The position numbers were made by a program, and so were the translations under genes. A model generated the notes under the pieces. That model worked only from the letters and a program-made list of their open reading frames with translations, ran no database searches and was not told the DNA's origin. Shown here in pieces: positions 7,928 to 16,799 of a DNA stretch of 34,646 nt. Within the stretch, counting starts at the first letter, position 1; each line of letters begins with the position of its first letter. This DNA comes from Synechococcales cyanobacterium bin2.concoct.b11b12b14.033 (lineage in GTDB: Bacteria; Cyanobacteriota; Vampirovibrionia; Caenarcaniphilales; Caenarcanaceae), in assembly GCA_013298875.1 (NCBI GenBank), contig JAAFJH010000014.1, positions 1 through 34,646 of the forward strand. Reading direction: 5' to 3'.

Positions 7928-9145
7928 CTATTTTTTTTGAGGCTGAATAGAATAAGCTTTTTGAGTAATTTCCCCCGTCTCAATGTCGACTAAGACAGCT
8001 TTAATTTTTAATTCTTGATCAGTTTGGCTTTCACTAATAATTTTTAAAACCTGCTTAGCCGAAGAGATTTTTTGTCCATTTATTTCGGTTATTAAAGAGC
8101 CAACTAGCATGCCAGCTTTATTAGCAGCTCCATCAGGAGAAAGCTTGGCAATTAAAGCACCTTCTTTATAACCTTTATCGAGTAAATAAGCAGTTAAAGG
8201 ATTAGCGATTTCATTCAAATCAATTACTGAAACTCCTAATTGCATTCTTTCAACATGTCCTTTTTGTTTTAATTCAGTGGTAATTTTGAGGGCTAATTTG
8301 GATGGTACTGCAAAACAAATACCCTGATAGCCGCCCGACCGGGAAAAAATGGCTGTATTAATGCCAATTAAATTACCATCTGCATCAATTAAAGCTCCCC
8401 CCGAATTACCAGGATTAATGGCTGCATCCGTCTGAATAAAATCTTCTTGGTCGAGAATACCCAAATTATTTCTTTTGATAGCACTGACAATGCCCATGGT
8501 TACAGTTTGCCCAATGCCAAATGGATTACCTACTGCTAAGGCTATATCGCCAACTTGCAAATTATCCGATTCCGAAAATGGCAAATAAGGCAAGTCTTTT
8601 CCTTCAATTTTAAGTAAAGCCAAATCAGTTTTCGGATCCGCACCAATTAGCTTAGCTTCCGCTTGTTTGTTTTTATTTTCTTGTCCGTCTTCTGCTTCAA
8701 AGGAAATATAAATTTTATCGGCTCCTTTAATAACATGGCTATTAGTTACAATATAACCATCAGCAGAGATTATGACGCCCGAACCTAAACTTTTTTCGTG
8801 ACGATTTTGTGGCCCTAATAAAAATTCCTCTTCTCCTAAAAGTAAATCCCAAAACGAAGAAGAACGATGAATATTTTTTTCTGAAAAGACATTAACTACC
8901 GCTGATCTGGCTCTTTTGACGGCATGAGCATAACTTTGAGAATGATTAGTATTTTTTGAATAAATAGATTTATCTCTTTTTTCATCATTGGCATCAAAGG
9001 AATTATTGGATGGGTTAATAATATTTTTAATTTGTGGCAGTTGCCCGAATAATAAGCCTAAACCTAGCCCAAGCCCCAAAGCTAAAAAGACGGTAAACCA
9101 AAAATTAAGCGGTTTAACTGGTTTATGACTTGGATTATTTTGCAT
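7928..9145 (-). CDS. HtrA/DegP-family serine protease, membrane-anchored
   Basis: A 405-residue trypsin-like periplasmic protease for quality control of misfolded envelope proteins. One N-terminal transmembrane anchor lies at about residues 14-34 (FWFTVFLALGLGLG...). The catalytic triad is visible: His137 in IVTNSHVIKGA, Asp174 in DPKTDLALLKIE, Ser248 in NPGNSGGALID. A single PDZ domain occupies about 295-395 (AKLSPDGAANKAGMLVGSLI). The architecture of anchor, protease and one PDZ matches DegS or the cyanobacterial HhoA/HhoB/HtrA group rather than two-PDZ DegP. A low-complexity linker (about 41-75) follows the anchor. It converges with the pentapeptide gene, with 29 bp between their stops. 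No Shine-Dalgarno is seen before ATG 9145. Confidence 0.93.
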   Translation of the reverse strand: MQNNPSHKPVKPLNFWFTVFLALGLGLGLGLLFGQLPQIKNIINPSNNSFDANDEKRDKSIYSKNTNHSQSYAHAVKRARSAVVNVFSEKNIHRSSSFWDLLLGEEEFLLGPQNRHEKSLGSGVIISADGYIVTNSHVIKGADKIYISFEAEDGQENKNKQAEAKLIGADPKTDLALLKIEGKDLPYLPFSESDNLQVGDIALAVGNPFGIGQTVTMGIVSAIKRNNLGILDQEDFIQTDAAINPGNSGGALIDADGNLIGINTAIFSRSGGYQGICFAVPSKLALKITTELKQKGHVERMQLGVSVIDLNEIANPLTAYLLDKGYKEGALIAKLSPDGAANKAGMLVGSLITEINGQKISSAKQVLKIISESQTDQELKIKAVLVDIETGEITQKAYSIQPQKK

Positions 9146-9310
9146 TTTATTCTTTTGGATTAGTTTAGTAATATTAAGAGAAGAAGTTTTTATAGTTTTT
9201 AATTCAGCTTTATAAATTATAAGTTTGAATTGGTAATTTAGGTTTTTCTGAAATTTTTAAATTAAAATAAAGTAGATTTGCAAATAATAAAAATAATTAA
9301 ATAAAAAATA

Positions 9311-10939
9311 ATGAGCCAAGATGAAAGAGCTGATTCGTATAAATTAAGAGAAGAACGCTTACATAAAAAAGAGTTTTTAATCCAGAATTTTCAAATTAAC
9401 CCTTATCTTTTACATTTAGAAGCGGATTTTGAATCGAATAATCTTAAGTCTCAGTCTGAAAAATACTGGACAGAATTTAAAGAAAAGCGTTTATTAAGCC
9501 AAGAATTTAAAGAGCGTTTTGAAAATTTGGCAGCTGGCGAAAAAATAGAAGATTTGATTTGGGTGGCTGGGCGAATTCATAGTGATCGAAATAATGGAAT
9601 GTTTTTGGATATTTACGATGAAAATGGCAAAATTCAAATTGTTACCGAAAAGTCAGAATTGGAAAATCCAGGTTCCTATGAGCAATTGGATAAACATTTT
9701 CTTGAATTAATTGATAAAGGTGACATTGTTGCGGTGCAAGGGAATCCGTATCGAACTCAGAGAGGGGAATTAAGCCTTAAAAGCAAAAATATCTGGTTAC
9801 TTTCTAAAGCTATTCAGCCACCACCCGAAATTATTGAAAATAAAAGAAGACGCCTTGGCTTAACTGATGTAGAGACTAAATATAGGCAAAGATATTTAGA
9901 TTTAATGGTTAATCCGCACAGCCGTGAAGTTTTTAAAAAAAGAGCCAAAATTATTGCAGAAATCCGTCATTATTTAAATGAAAAAAACTTTTTAGAATTT
10001 GAAACTCCCGTCTTGCAAACCGAAGCGGGTGGAGCTGCCGCCAAGCCTTTTACTACTCATCATAATGCATTGAATTTGGGGCTTTATTTGCGCATCGCTA
10101 CTGAATTACATTTAAAACGTTTATTGGTAGGTGGCTTTGAGCGAGTTTATGAAATTGGGCGTATTTTCCGTAATGAAGGAATCTCTACGAGGCATAATCC
10201 AGAATTTACGTCTATTGAAATTTACCAAGCTTTTGCCGATTATACCGATATGATGAGCTTAACTGAAAATTTAATTGTTGATTTAGCGGAAAAGGTTTTA
10301 GAACATTCAGTAATTAATTATCAAAATCATCAAATTGACTTAAAACCGGCTGGTGGTTGGCGTAGAGTAAAAATGACTGATTTAGTGCATGAAATGACAG
10401 GCAAATTAATTGACCCAGAAAAAACAACTTTAAATGAAGCAATTAATTTTGCCAAAGAAGCGAAAGTTGAAATTAAAGCTGGAATGACGGTCGGAGAGAT
10501 ATTAATTGAATTTTTTGAACAAAAATGTGAAAGCAAATTAATTCAGCCAACTTTTGTAACTCATTATCCACGTGATAATTCTCCTTTAGCTTTTTGTTCA
10601 GCTCATTCAGTCGAGGCAGGTCAAGTTAATATAAACAATAATCCACAAACTTTAGAGCGTTTTGAATTATTTGCCGTCGGTCGAGAATTAGCTAATGGTT
10701 TTACCGAATTAAACGATGCACAAATACAAAAGCAAGTTTTCGAAATGCAACAAAAGCAGAAATTAGCTGGTAATGATGAAGCTCATCCTTTAGATCAAGA
10801 TTTTGTTGAAGCCTTGGAATATGGCATGCCGCCGGCTGGTGGAGTAGGAATTGGAATTGACCGTTTAATTATGTTACTGGTAAATGCTGATTCAATCCGG
10901 GATGTAATTTTATTCCCAACTATGAAACCCATGCATTAA
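9311..10939 (+). CDS. lysS: lysyl-tRNA synthetase, class II
   Basis: Charges tRNA-Lys. At 542 residues it is about 35 longer than the E. coli enzyme, mainly through a short N-terminal extension and a charged segment around residues 42-75. The OB-fold anticodon-binding domain is at about 84-170 (VAGRIHSDRNNGMFLDIYDE). The class II catalytic core follows: motif 1 around 225-240 (FLEFETPVLQTEAGG), motif 2 at 286-302 (FRNEGISTRHNPEFTSI) and motif 3 near 518-526 (GVGIGIDRL). The start ATG 9311 has a purely A/T leader without Shine-Dalgarno. It is divergent from htrA and lies upstream of, but 108 bp from, the carbonic anhydrase gene. Confidence 0.97.
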   Translation: MSQDERADSYKLREERLHKKEFLIQNFQINPYLLHLEADFESNNLKSQSEKYWTEFKEKRLLSQEFKERFENLAAGEKIEDLIWVAGRIHSDRNNGMFLDIYDENGKIQIVTEKSELENPGSYEQLDKHFLELIDKGDIVAVQGNPYRTQRGELSLKSKNIWLLSKAIQPPPEIIENKRRRLGLTDVETKYRQRYLDLMVNPHSREVFKKRAKIIAEIRHYLNEKNFLEFETPVLQTEAGGAAAKPFTTHHNALNLGLYLRIATELHLKRLLVGGFERVYEIGRIFRNEGISTRHNPEFTSIEIYQAFADYTDMMSLTENLIVDLAEKVLEHSVINYQNHQIDLKPAGGWRRVKMTDLVHEMTGKLIDPEKTTLNEAINFAKEAKVEIKAGMTVGEILIEFFEQKCESKLIQPTFVTHYPRDNSPLAFCSAHSVEAGQVNINNNPQTLERFELFAVGRELANGFTELNDAQIQKQVFEMQQKQKLAGNDEAHPLDQDFVEALEYGMPPAGGVGIGIDRLIMLLVNADSIRDVILFPTMKPMH

Positions 10940-10953
10940 AACACTATGATACC

Positions 10954-10993
10954 ATCAGAAGAAGATAAACCTAAAATCTGATCTTCTAGGTTT
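10954..10993. repeat. overlapping inverted repeats between lysS and the carbonic anhydrase gene
   Basis: Three mutually exclusive short pairings are visible: ATCAGA 10954-10959 with TCTGAT 10977-10982, AGAAGAT 10960-10966 with ATCTTCT 10981-10987, and AAACCTA 10967-10973 with TAGGTTT 10987-10993. No strong T-run follows, so termination is uncertain. It may be a weak 3-prime end structure of lysS mRNA. Confidence 0.3.
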
Positions 10994-11047
10994 CGCATAA
11001 TATCATTTTATGACTAAGTTCCTAATCTAACCAAAATAAAAAAATAG

Positions 11048-11782
11048 ATGAATAATAATAAATCCTTGGGCAATTTCATTTTAATTTTTAGCAGCCAAAT
11101 ATTAATTTCCGTACTTTTAATTTTTATTTATCACAAATATATAATTGAAAAACCACATATTTTGGAAACTGGCAATAATTCTTTTACTTCAGAAATAAGC
11201 AGGCCAAACTTAGATACTAAAACTGATTATATACATCCAACTGCTTCAATTATAGGGAAAGTATTTATTGGTCATCAAGTCTTTGTTGCTCCTCAAGCTT
11301 CTATTCGGGGAGATGAAGGCGTACCTATTTATATTGGTGATAAGGCTAATATTCAAGATGGAGTGGTAATTCATGCTTTGGAAACCGAAGAACATGGGGA
11401 AGAAATTAAAAATCATTTACTAGAAGAGCATAAACTTCATAAAAAATTTGCTGTTTATATTGGCAATAAAGTTTCTCTAGCTCATCAAAGCCAAGTTCAT
11501 GGCCCAGCCATTATTGAAGATAATACTTTCATTGGTATGCAAGCCTTTGTTTTTAATTCAGTTATTGAAGAAAATTGTGTCATAGAGCCAGCATCTGTTA
11601 TCATCGGTGTCCATATTCCGAAAAATCACTATGTAAAAGCGGGTAGTATAATTACTTCGCAAGCTTTAGCAGACGCATTACCTATAATTAGTGAAGATTA
11701 TCAATATAAGAACATCAATAAAGCCGTTACGGGTGTAAACTCTCAGCTGGCAATTACTTATAACAAAAAATACGGTTATTAA
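11048..11782 (+). CDS. Cam-type gamma carbonic anhydrase, membrane-anchored or exported
   Basis: A 244-residue left-handed beta-helix enzyme predicted to hydrate CO2 to bicarbonate. It aligns by eye with the archaeal prototype Cam with an almost constant offset. Metal ligands His81/His117/His122 of Cam correspond to His109 (VVIHALE), His146 and His151 (LAHQSQVHG). Catalytic Glu62 and Glu84 correspond to Glu90 (RGDEG) and Glu112 (HALE). Arg59, Asp61, Asn73, Gln75 and Asn202 correspond to Arg87, Asp89, Asn101, Gln103 and Asn231. The acidic-loop region (ETEEHGEEI, 112-120) is present, separating it from CamH-type homologues that lack it. Residues 8-30 are hydrophobic, an uncleaved anchor or a signal peptide without clear cleavage site, so the active domain (about 55-235) should face the periplasm. 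The metal (Zn or Fe) cannot be told from the sequence. Confidence 0.92.
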   Translation: MNNNKSLGNFILIFSSQILISVLLIFIYHKYIIEKPHILETGNNSFTSEISRPNLDTKTDYIHPTASIIGKVFIGHQVFVAPQASIRGDEGVPIYIGDKANIQDGVVIHALETEEHGEEIKNHLLEEHKLHKKFAVYIGNKVSLAHQSQVHGPAIIEDNTFIGMQAFVFNSVIEENCVIEPASVIIGVHIPKNHYVKAGSIITSQALADALPIISEDYQYKNINKAVTGVNSQLAITYNKKYGY

Positions 11783-11825
11783 ATTCTAGCAGTTTTTATA
11801 CTATGTGCTTAAAAGCTTATATTTT

Positions 11826-12674
11826 TTACTTAATTATAAAATCGTCATCACCGTTCTGTGGCCGCCAACCCGGAAAGACCGACAGCATAAAGAATAATAG
11901 GCTTTGCTGAAATCTTCCAAACAAGGGATTATTAACGGTTTTAGACGATAATTTTTTAGGGATTAGATCGAGAGAAATATATTTGCAAAGAGCAGTACGC
12001 CCAAACCAAGATAATAAATAAGTTATACCACCAGATAAATTTTTAATATGTGCACGAGGAATATGAGCCAAAGCAATAACCGGAATTTTGCCTTCCTGAA
12101 CTTTTTGTAAATTGCTCATCCCAGCCTTCTTATCGAACTTATGACCAAAAAACCATTTACCAACAAAAAATAGAGGAAGCATTTTTAATGATATATTTAA
12201 TGCATTTTTTAAAGAAACATCTTTCGCTAATTGTTGTACTTCATGAATAGACTCAATTACTTCACTTGGTACAAAAAATGTATAATCAATAGCCGTAAAA
12301 ATAGTTGCAAAAATATCTAATGTTTTAATTATTAAATTCAAAGAGCCGCCTGAAAACACTCCTAATAAGCTTCCTAGCAAGCCGGCTGCTGCAAGACCTA
12401 AGCCTAGGACGCTACGCTCTTTACTAAAATAATTTTTGATATTTTGATAAGCTTCTTGGATTTTATTTATTAAAGATTCAGAGTCATTGCTTGAATTAAT
12501 GCTTTGAGAATTAACTTGGCTGGAATTAATACCCGAAATTAAAAAACTTGATTTGTTTGTATTTACTAATAAAGGAGGAGAAGAAGGACCTATATAATTA
12601 TTATTCTTGACAGAGCCTAACTGCTTGCTGTAAGTAAGACCTAAGGGTGAATTAAAGGAATTAACAACTCTCAT
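11826..12674 (-). CDS. membrane protein of unknown function, 282 residues
   Basis: Not recognised. The first ~65 residues are polar and Ser/Asn-rich (SSQVNSQSINSSNDSES) with no signal peptide. Hydrophobic stretches follow at about 88-112 (Gly/Leu-rich), 118-135, 164-176, and one near the C-terminus (LLFFMLSVFPGW). Between them lies a soluble stretch with VIALAHIPRAHIKNLSGG (two His), and the C-terminus is charged (NGDDDFIIK). It is flanked by the convergent carbonic anhydrase gene (43 bp between stops) and a 242-bp A/T-rich spacer upstream in which I see no clear promoter. The Ser/Asn-rich lead-in resembles that of the orphans at 25764-26879 and 4569-7898. Function unknown. Confidence 0.65.
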   Translation of the reverse strand: MRVVNSFNSPLGLTYSKQLGSVKNNNYIGPSSPPLLVNTNKSSFLISGINSSQVNSQSINSSNDSESLINKIQEAYQNIKNYFSKERSVLGLGLAAAGLLGSLLGVFSGGSLNLIIKTLDIFATIFTAIDYTFFVPSEVIESIHEVQQLAKDVSLKNALNISLKMLPLFFVGKWFFGHKFDKKAGMSNLQKVQEGKIPVIALAHIPRAHIKNLSGGITYLLSWFGRTALCKYISLDLIPKKLSSKTVNNPLFGRFQQSLLFFMLSVFPGWRPQNGDDDFIIK

Positions 12675-12916
12675 AATTAATAAAATTTAGATTCGAAAAT
12701 AAAAAATATTAACAAAAAACCTTATATCTAAAGTGTAAATTAAATATGTAAAGTTAATTCTTAATAAATAATGAATTTTTAAGTTTACTACTATTACAGC
12801 TTTTAATAGTATCTAGCAAGATATTTCACAAAAAATAAAGTGTTAGAGTAAGTCTAGAGAAATGATTAATACTACTTTCCCTGAAACTACTCTTCCCCAC
12901 TGCTTGTTTTTAAATT

Positions 12917-13657
12917 TTAATTTGGAACATTAACCTGAGTGCTTCTGTTGAACTTTAGAAACAACTTATCACCTGAATTAACTTCCACATCACGGCCTTT
13001 ACTTATACCAGCTCCTGCTAATCCAATGCCGGCTCCAATTGCACTACCTAATGCGACAGAGCTTCCAGTACTGCGAGTTCTACTTCCAATCCGAGAACCG
13101 ATTAAGCCTCCTAAAGCACCAATACCAGCACCAGCAGCAGTTTTTCCGGCGGCGGCAGCTACTCTTTTACCTTTAGTATTTCCGGATAAAATAGTGGATG
13201 AATTATCCTCAACAATATAAGCTTCACCAGTCAAATTAGCTGAGCTTCCATTCGGGTAAATTACTCTAATGGCTTTTAACTGCAATTCGCCCGGATTATC
13301 AAAACCTCTTTTAGCAGGGCTTACTTTAGAAACTGTAAATTCAACTCTTGATCCAACTGGAATACCATTGCTAGCTTGATTTAAAGTTAAAAACCCTCTT
13401 TCCCCTACTCTGGTGGAATTAGAAGATAAACCACGATCGATTGTACCAGCAACACTTGTCCCGGCTGCAATTGACACAACTCGTCCCGATAAAACTGTTT
13501 GATTTGAATAAGTGTCTGCGGAAGAAGAGTTATTATAAGTGTCAGTGTTTGAAGAATAAGGATTAGACTCTAAATCTTGGGAAGCATAACCAGCGGCATA
13601 TACGCTACCCGATGAAATAAGAGCTAATAAAATAAGTGAGTATAATTCTTTATGCAT
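12917..13657 (-). CDS. secreted glycine-zipper protein
   Basis: A 246-residue exported protein. The signal peptide runs to about residue 21 (LILLALISSGSVYA then AGYASQ). Residues 22-52 are a Ser/Asn/Tyr-rich linker. Residues 55-148 look like a small all-beta domain (GRVVSIAAGTSVAGTIDRGL, then IPVGSRVEFTVSKVSPA), with a loose resemblance to the beta domain of VirB10/TrbI-type proteins. Residues 165-220 form a Gly/Ala/Ser glycine zipper (GKTAAGAGIGALGGLIGSRIG and a second copy SAIGAGIGLAGAGISKG) of the kind that inserts into or associates with membranes. The last stretch, GDKLFLKFNRSTQVNVPN, resembles the end of that beta domain. AGGA upstream of ATG 13657 is a plausible ribosome binding site. 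Probably an envelope protein; function unknown. Confidence 0.7.
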   Translation of the reverse strand: MHKELYSLILLALISSGSVYAAGYASQDLESNPYSSNTDTYNNSSSADTYSNQTVLSGRVVSIAAGTSVAGTIDRGLSSNSTRVGERGFLTLNQASNGIPVGSRVEFTVSKVSPAKRGFDNPGELQLKAIRVIYPNGSSANLTGEAYIVEDNSSTILSGNTKGKRVAAAAGKTAAGAGIGALGGLIGSRIGSRTRSTGSSVALGSAIGAGIGLAGAGISKGRDVEVNSGDKLFLKFNRSTQVNVPN

Positions 13658-13854
13658 GATTAAAATTCCTGGTTTGGAAATGGAAACTTATAAATTTAAT
13701 TTATCAGACTTTTTGATTCTAAGTTATATATAAATTAATAAATAAGACTTTTGATTAATAACAAGATTAGTATTTTCAATAATTTTTTAGATAAATTCTT
13801 AGTTTGTATGCTCGATTTACTCATTCTGCAAGTTAATAAGAGCTTTATTAATAT

Positions 13855-15624
13855 TTAGTCATTATAAATAATAAGCTTGAAGCCAAAAAGTAGAATTAAA
13901 GCACCTAAACTAGCAATAATCAAAAAATAATTATAAGGAATTTGATTCAGCTGAAACCCTGCGAAAGAAGCTATTAAGATAATTGTGCCTAAAAACATAA
14001 AAGCAATTCCTTTTGTAATATTTTCAATGCGCGTAATTTTCCTTTCTAGCGGCTGCAAATCAATTGGTACTTGCAAATTTCCATTATTAATTTTGTCAAC
14101 TAATTCTAAGGCCTTAATGGGTAATCCAAGTAAACTTATAAGTTCAGTATTTTCGGTTAAAGCTTTTCCACCAATTTTGAATATCATTTTTTCGAGTATA
14201 TTAATTTTACGTGAAGAATTCAGCCATTTTTGACTGTACGGTTTTAAAGCTTGAATGAAATCAAAATTAGGATTAAATCCACGGCACAAACCTTCTATCA
14301 AACCAATTGTCCTAAAAAAATAAGCTAAGCTGGGTGGCATATGAATTGGATTATTAGCAATTATTTTATTTATATCTTCTTTTATATTGTTTAAATTTAT
14401 CTCCCTGAGAGTTCCTCCACCATAATATTTATAAGTTATCTTTTGAATTAATTTCATTAAAAGCTCTAAATCAGCACCAGGACGAAGTAATCCCATTGAA
14501 TTTAAAGATGCAATTAATTTATCGGTATTTTGACTAACTAAAGCTAAAATTGCCTCCTGAAAGTTATCACGGACTTTTTGGTCAATTTTATAAGTCATAC
14601 CAAAATCATAAAGAATTAATTTTCCTTCATCATTAATCGCAATATTCCCCGGATGAGGATCAGCGTGGAAAAAGCCATGTTTAAAAAACTGATCGTAAAA
14701 AATATCTAAAAGCTTTTTGCAAATCCAGTCTGCATTGTGACCAACAAATACTAAAGCTCTCGGGTCATTAATTTTATAGCCTGGTACATATTCCAAAGCC
14801 AAAGTATTTTTACTGACAAAGTCCCAAGAAACTTGCGGAATAATTAAATCTGGGTGGTCATCACCTAAATTCAATTTCATTCTCTCAGCATTTAAAGCTT
14901 CTTGTTTAAAGTCAATTTCTTCAAAAAGTACTTTTCCAAATTCATCACAAATTTCTGGCCAATGTTTATTTTTGGCCCAGGCAATATGTCTTTCAAAAAA
15001 GACGGAAAAAGCTCGTGCAATGCTTATATCTTGTAAAAAAATTTCTTCTAAATCAGGTCTTTGTACTTTTAATACAATTTCTTGGCCACTTAAAGTAATA
15101 GCTTTGTGAACTTGCCCAATACTAGCTGAGGCTAAAGGTTTTTGTTCAATACTTCTAAATAATTCGCCAACTGGAGCTTCCAGTGCTTTTTCAATAATAT
15201 TATTAATAGTTTCAATTGACAGAGGATTTGTATAATCTTGCAGAGAAGCTAATTTATCTACATATTCAGCCGGAACAATATCTTCTCGAACTGATAAAAA
15301 CTGACCAACCTTAATGAAAGCGGCTCCCAAAGAAGTTAAACTATCATGAATTATTGCAGCATTCTTTATTCTTAAATTTTTAATTTGTTTCTGAATAATA
15401 AAATTTTTCTTATTATTTTCGAATTCAACTTCTTGGCAAGCCGCCAACCATAAAGTAAAAGCCAATTTGCTGGCTTTACGAAAACGCTGATTGCTTATAG
15501 CGTAAAAAGACAAGATAATTAAATCAAAAGCAAAATTAAAAAAACTAAAAATAGGCCAATTCGGCAATAAAGGCTTTTCGGGAATTGAAAATTTAGCTTT
15601 TGCCAAAGCCGGATAATATTTCAT
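13855..15624 (-). CDS. UbiB/AarF (ABC1) atypical kinase-like protein
   Basis: A 589-residue member of the ABC1/ADCK/UbiB family, membrane-bound ATPases needed for ubiquinone or related isoprenoid-quinone metabolism. Family signatures: the KxGQ motif at 105-108 (FIKVGQFLS), the Ala-rich replacement of the glycine loop at 164-175 (PLASASIGQVHKA), the lysine in VLKVQRP at 186, HADPHPGN at 320-327 and the metal-binding DFG in LYDFGM at 340-342. Two C-terminal transmembrane helices lie at about 540-560 and 565-587, as in UbiB. Cyanobacteria and plants have several paralogues, so the exact substrate cannot be given. It is the second gene of an operon with the 116-residue coiled-coil gene 39 bp upstream. 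A good AAGGA site precedes the ATG. Confidence 0.9.
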   Translation of the reverse strand: MKYYPALAKAKFSIPEKPLLPNWPIFSFFNFAFDLIILSFYAISNQRFRKASKLAFTLWLAACQEVEFENNKKNFIIQKQIKNLRIKNAAIIHDSLTSLGAAFIKVGQFLSVREDIVPAEYVDKLASLQDYTNPLSIETINNIIEKALEAPVGELFRSIEQKPLASASIGQVHKAITLSGQEIVLKVQRPDLEEIFLQDISIARAFSVFFERHIAWAKNKHWPEICDEFGKVLFEEIDFKQEALNAERMKLNLGDDHPDLIIPQVSWDFVSKNTLALEYVPGYKINDPRALVFVGHNADWICKKLLDIFYDQFFKHGFFHADPHPGNIAINDEGKLILYDFGMTYKIDQKVRDNFQEAILALVSQNTDKLIASLNSMGLLRPGADLELLMKLIQKITYKYYGGGTLREINLNNIKEDINKIIANNPIHMPPSLAYFFRTIGLIEGLCRGFNPNFDFIQALKPYSQKWLNSSRKINILEKMIFKIGGKALTENTELISLLGLPIKALELVDKINNGNLQVPIDLQPLERKITRIENITKGIAFMFLGTIILIASFAGFQLNQIPYNYFLIIASLGALILLFGFKLIIYND

Positions 15625-15640
15625 TCTTTCAGTTCCTTCC

Positions 15641-15657
15641 CTCCCCTAAAGTGGGAG
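15641..15657 (-). promoter_or_regulatory. small G/C hairpin before the UbiB-like gene
   Basis: CTCCC 15641-15645 pairs with GGGAG 15653-15657 across a 7-nt loop in the 39-bp spacer. On the mRNA it pairs part of the G-rich stretch just upstream of the AAGGA ribosome binding site, so it might modulate translation of the second gene. Weak evidence. Confidence 0.3.
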
Positions 15658-15663
15658 CTAATT

Positions 15664-16014
15664 TTATTTATTCTTTAATTCTTGCATTTCATCTTGTATT
15701 TGCTTAACTTGATGGGATAATTCTTTGATACTAAGGGTTAAATCTTCTAAAACTCGGTGAGAATTATTATTTTTTGAATCTGATTCTTCTTCATCACTTG
15801 AGTCTTTAATTTCAGTTTGTAATTTATCGCAAAAACTATTTACTTTTTTAATTAAATTTTCTCTTTTGTTTTCAATTAATTGATTTAAAGATTCACCATT
15901 TTTGTCAAATTTATTTGTAAATCCAAATTCATCCACTAATTCTGCTAAATTATCTTCTAAATCTTTACGAAATACTTTTAAGCTCGCCATGGCTAGTTTA
16001 CCAATCTTTGACAT
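15664..16014 (-). CDS. coiled-coil protein, 116 residues
   Basis: Not assigned to a family. A highly charged, helical protein: residues 1-60 contain a Phe/Leu helix with LEDNLAELVDEFGFTN, residues 70-85 a Ser/Asp/Glu low-complexity linker (DSSDEEESDSKNNN), and residues 88-115 a clear heptad-type coiled coil (LTLSIKELSHQVKQIQDEMQEL). The organisation loosely resembles phasin or granule-associated proteins and other small scaffolds. It has no signal peptide or membrane segment. GAGAGG upstream of ATG 16014 is a fair ribosome binding site. Located 39 bp before the UbiB-like gene on the same strand, hence the likely first gene of that operon; it may act as its partner at the membrane, but that is inference. 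Confidence 0.65.
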   Translation of the reverse strand: MSKIGKLAMASLKVFRKDLEDNLAELVDEFGFTNKFDKNGESLNQLIENKRENLIKKVNSFCDKLQTEIKDSSDEEESDSKNNNSHRVLEDLTLSIKELSHQVKQIQDEMQELKNK

Positions 16015-16294
16015 TAATTTGACCTCTCTATTTTTTAGCTTAATAAATCTTACGCTAATGTCTTTTATACCACTTAATCAAAGTTTTGAACTGACAAATC
16101 ATATTTTTTAGTTTTTACTTAATTTAAATTACTCTCCCAAATAAATTTGGATAATGCCGCTGATTTTCCGGGAATTACATCTGTACAAACCCTAATTAAC
16201 TCATTAGAAGCCTATTAAAACTATATCTTTAATCTAAATTTAAAAAATGGCTTTTTAAATGAATTATATAAATTAACCGAAGAGTAAGCTGTTT

Positions 16295-16528
16295 ATGAGT
16301 ATTAATTTTGGTAGAGAAAATCCATTTTTAGGGCCAAAAAGTAATTTGGATGAAATTTTAGGTAAAGTTTTAAACCATACTAATAAAGCCAAAACTGCCC
16401 CAACGAATCAAGATAATAAGCTAGAGCCAGGAAAAGCTGATTCTTTTAAAATGACCAATAATAATATTGACCTTAACTCCATCAAGAGCTTTGGCATACA
16501 AAATGGTTTTAAACCTTCAAATAATTAA
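16295..16528 (+). CDS. small orphan, 77 residues
   Basis: Not recognised. A polar, Asn/Lys-rich 77-residue product starting MSINFGRENPFLGPKSNLDE with a short predicted helix (LDEILGKVLNHT) and otherwise disordered-looking sequence. No signal peptide, membrane segment or Cys. Its stop is 5 bp from that of the convergent Nfu-like gene. The upstream GAAGAG is only a weak ribosome binding site. Codon use matches the neighbourhood, but the small size and low complexity leave doubt. The 280-bp spacer to the left (16015-16294) holds the divergent leaders of this gene and the coiled-coil gene; I see nothing else there. Confidence 0.45.
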   Translation: MSINFGRENPFLGPKSNLDEILGKVLNHTNKAKTAPTNQDNKLEPGKADSFKMTNNNIDLNSIKSFGIQNGFKPSNN

Positions 16529-16533
16529 AAAAT

Positions 16534-16797
16534 TTAAACTGCAATAACTTCTATTTCTGGGTCAATTTCTTCTCTCAGTCGCTTTTCAATACCGTATTTA
16601 ATGGTCATTTGGCTAGACGGACAATTTATACAAGCTCCTTTTAAACTTAATTTAACAATTTTTCCTTCCACTGAATGTAATTCTAAGTAGCCACCGTCGG
16701 CATTAATTCCTTTTTCAACTTCAGCCAAAACATTATTAATTTTCAGCATAAAGCCAATTGAACCAAAATTTGATAAATTTGTATTTTCTTTAAACAT
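16534..16797 (-). CDS. NifU C-terminal (Nfu) domain Fe-S scaffold protein
   Basis: An 87-residue single-domain Nfu protein that likely carries and delivers Fe-S clusters. The domain runs from about residue 18 (INNVLAEVEKGINADGGYLEL) to the end and includes the conserved CxxC pair at Cys56 and Cys59 (KGACINCPSSQMT), which binds a cluster at a dimer interface. Size is as for stand-alone Nfu proteins of cyanobacteria. An internal ATG at residue 17 would give a version beginning right at the domain. Its start lies 2 bp after the stop of the VOC gene and it is the last gene in the gatB cluster. Confidence 0.9.
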   Translation of the reverse strand: MFKENTNLSNFGSIGFMLKINNVLAEVEKGINADGGYLELHSVEGKIVKLSLKGACINCPSSQMTIKYGIEKRLREEIDPEIEVIAV

Positions 16798-16799
16798 TT

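Noticed and set aside
12939-13220. Plus-strand Pro/Ala-rich open frame opposite the glycine-zipper gene
   Set aside because: It is the complement of Gly/Ala codons of the real gene, giving Pro/Ala-rich nonsense. No ribosome binding site or domain is present.
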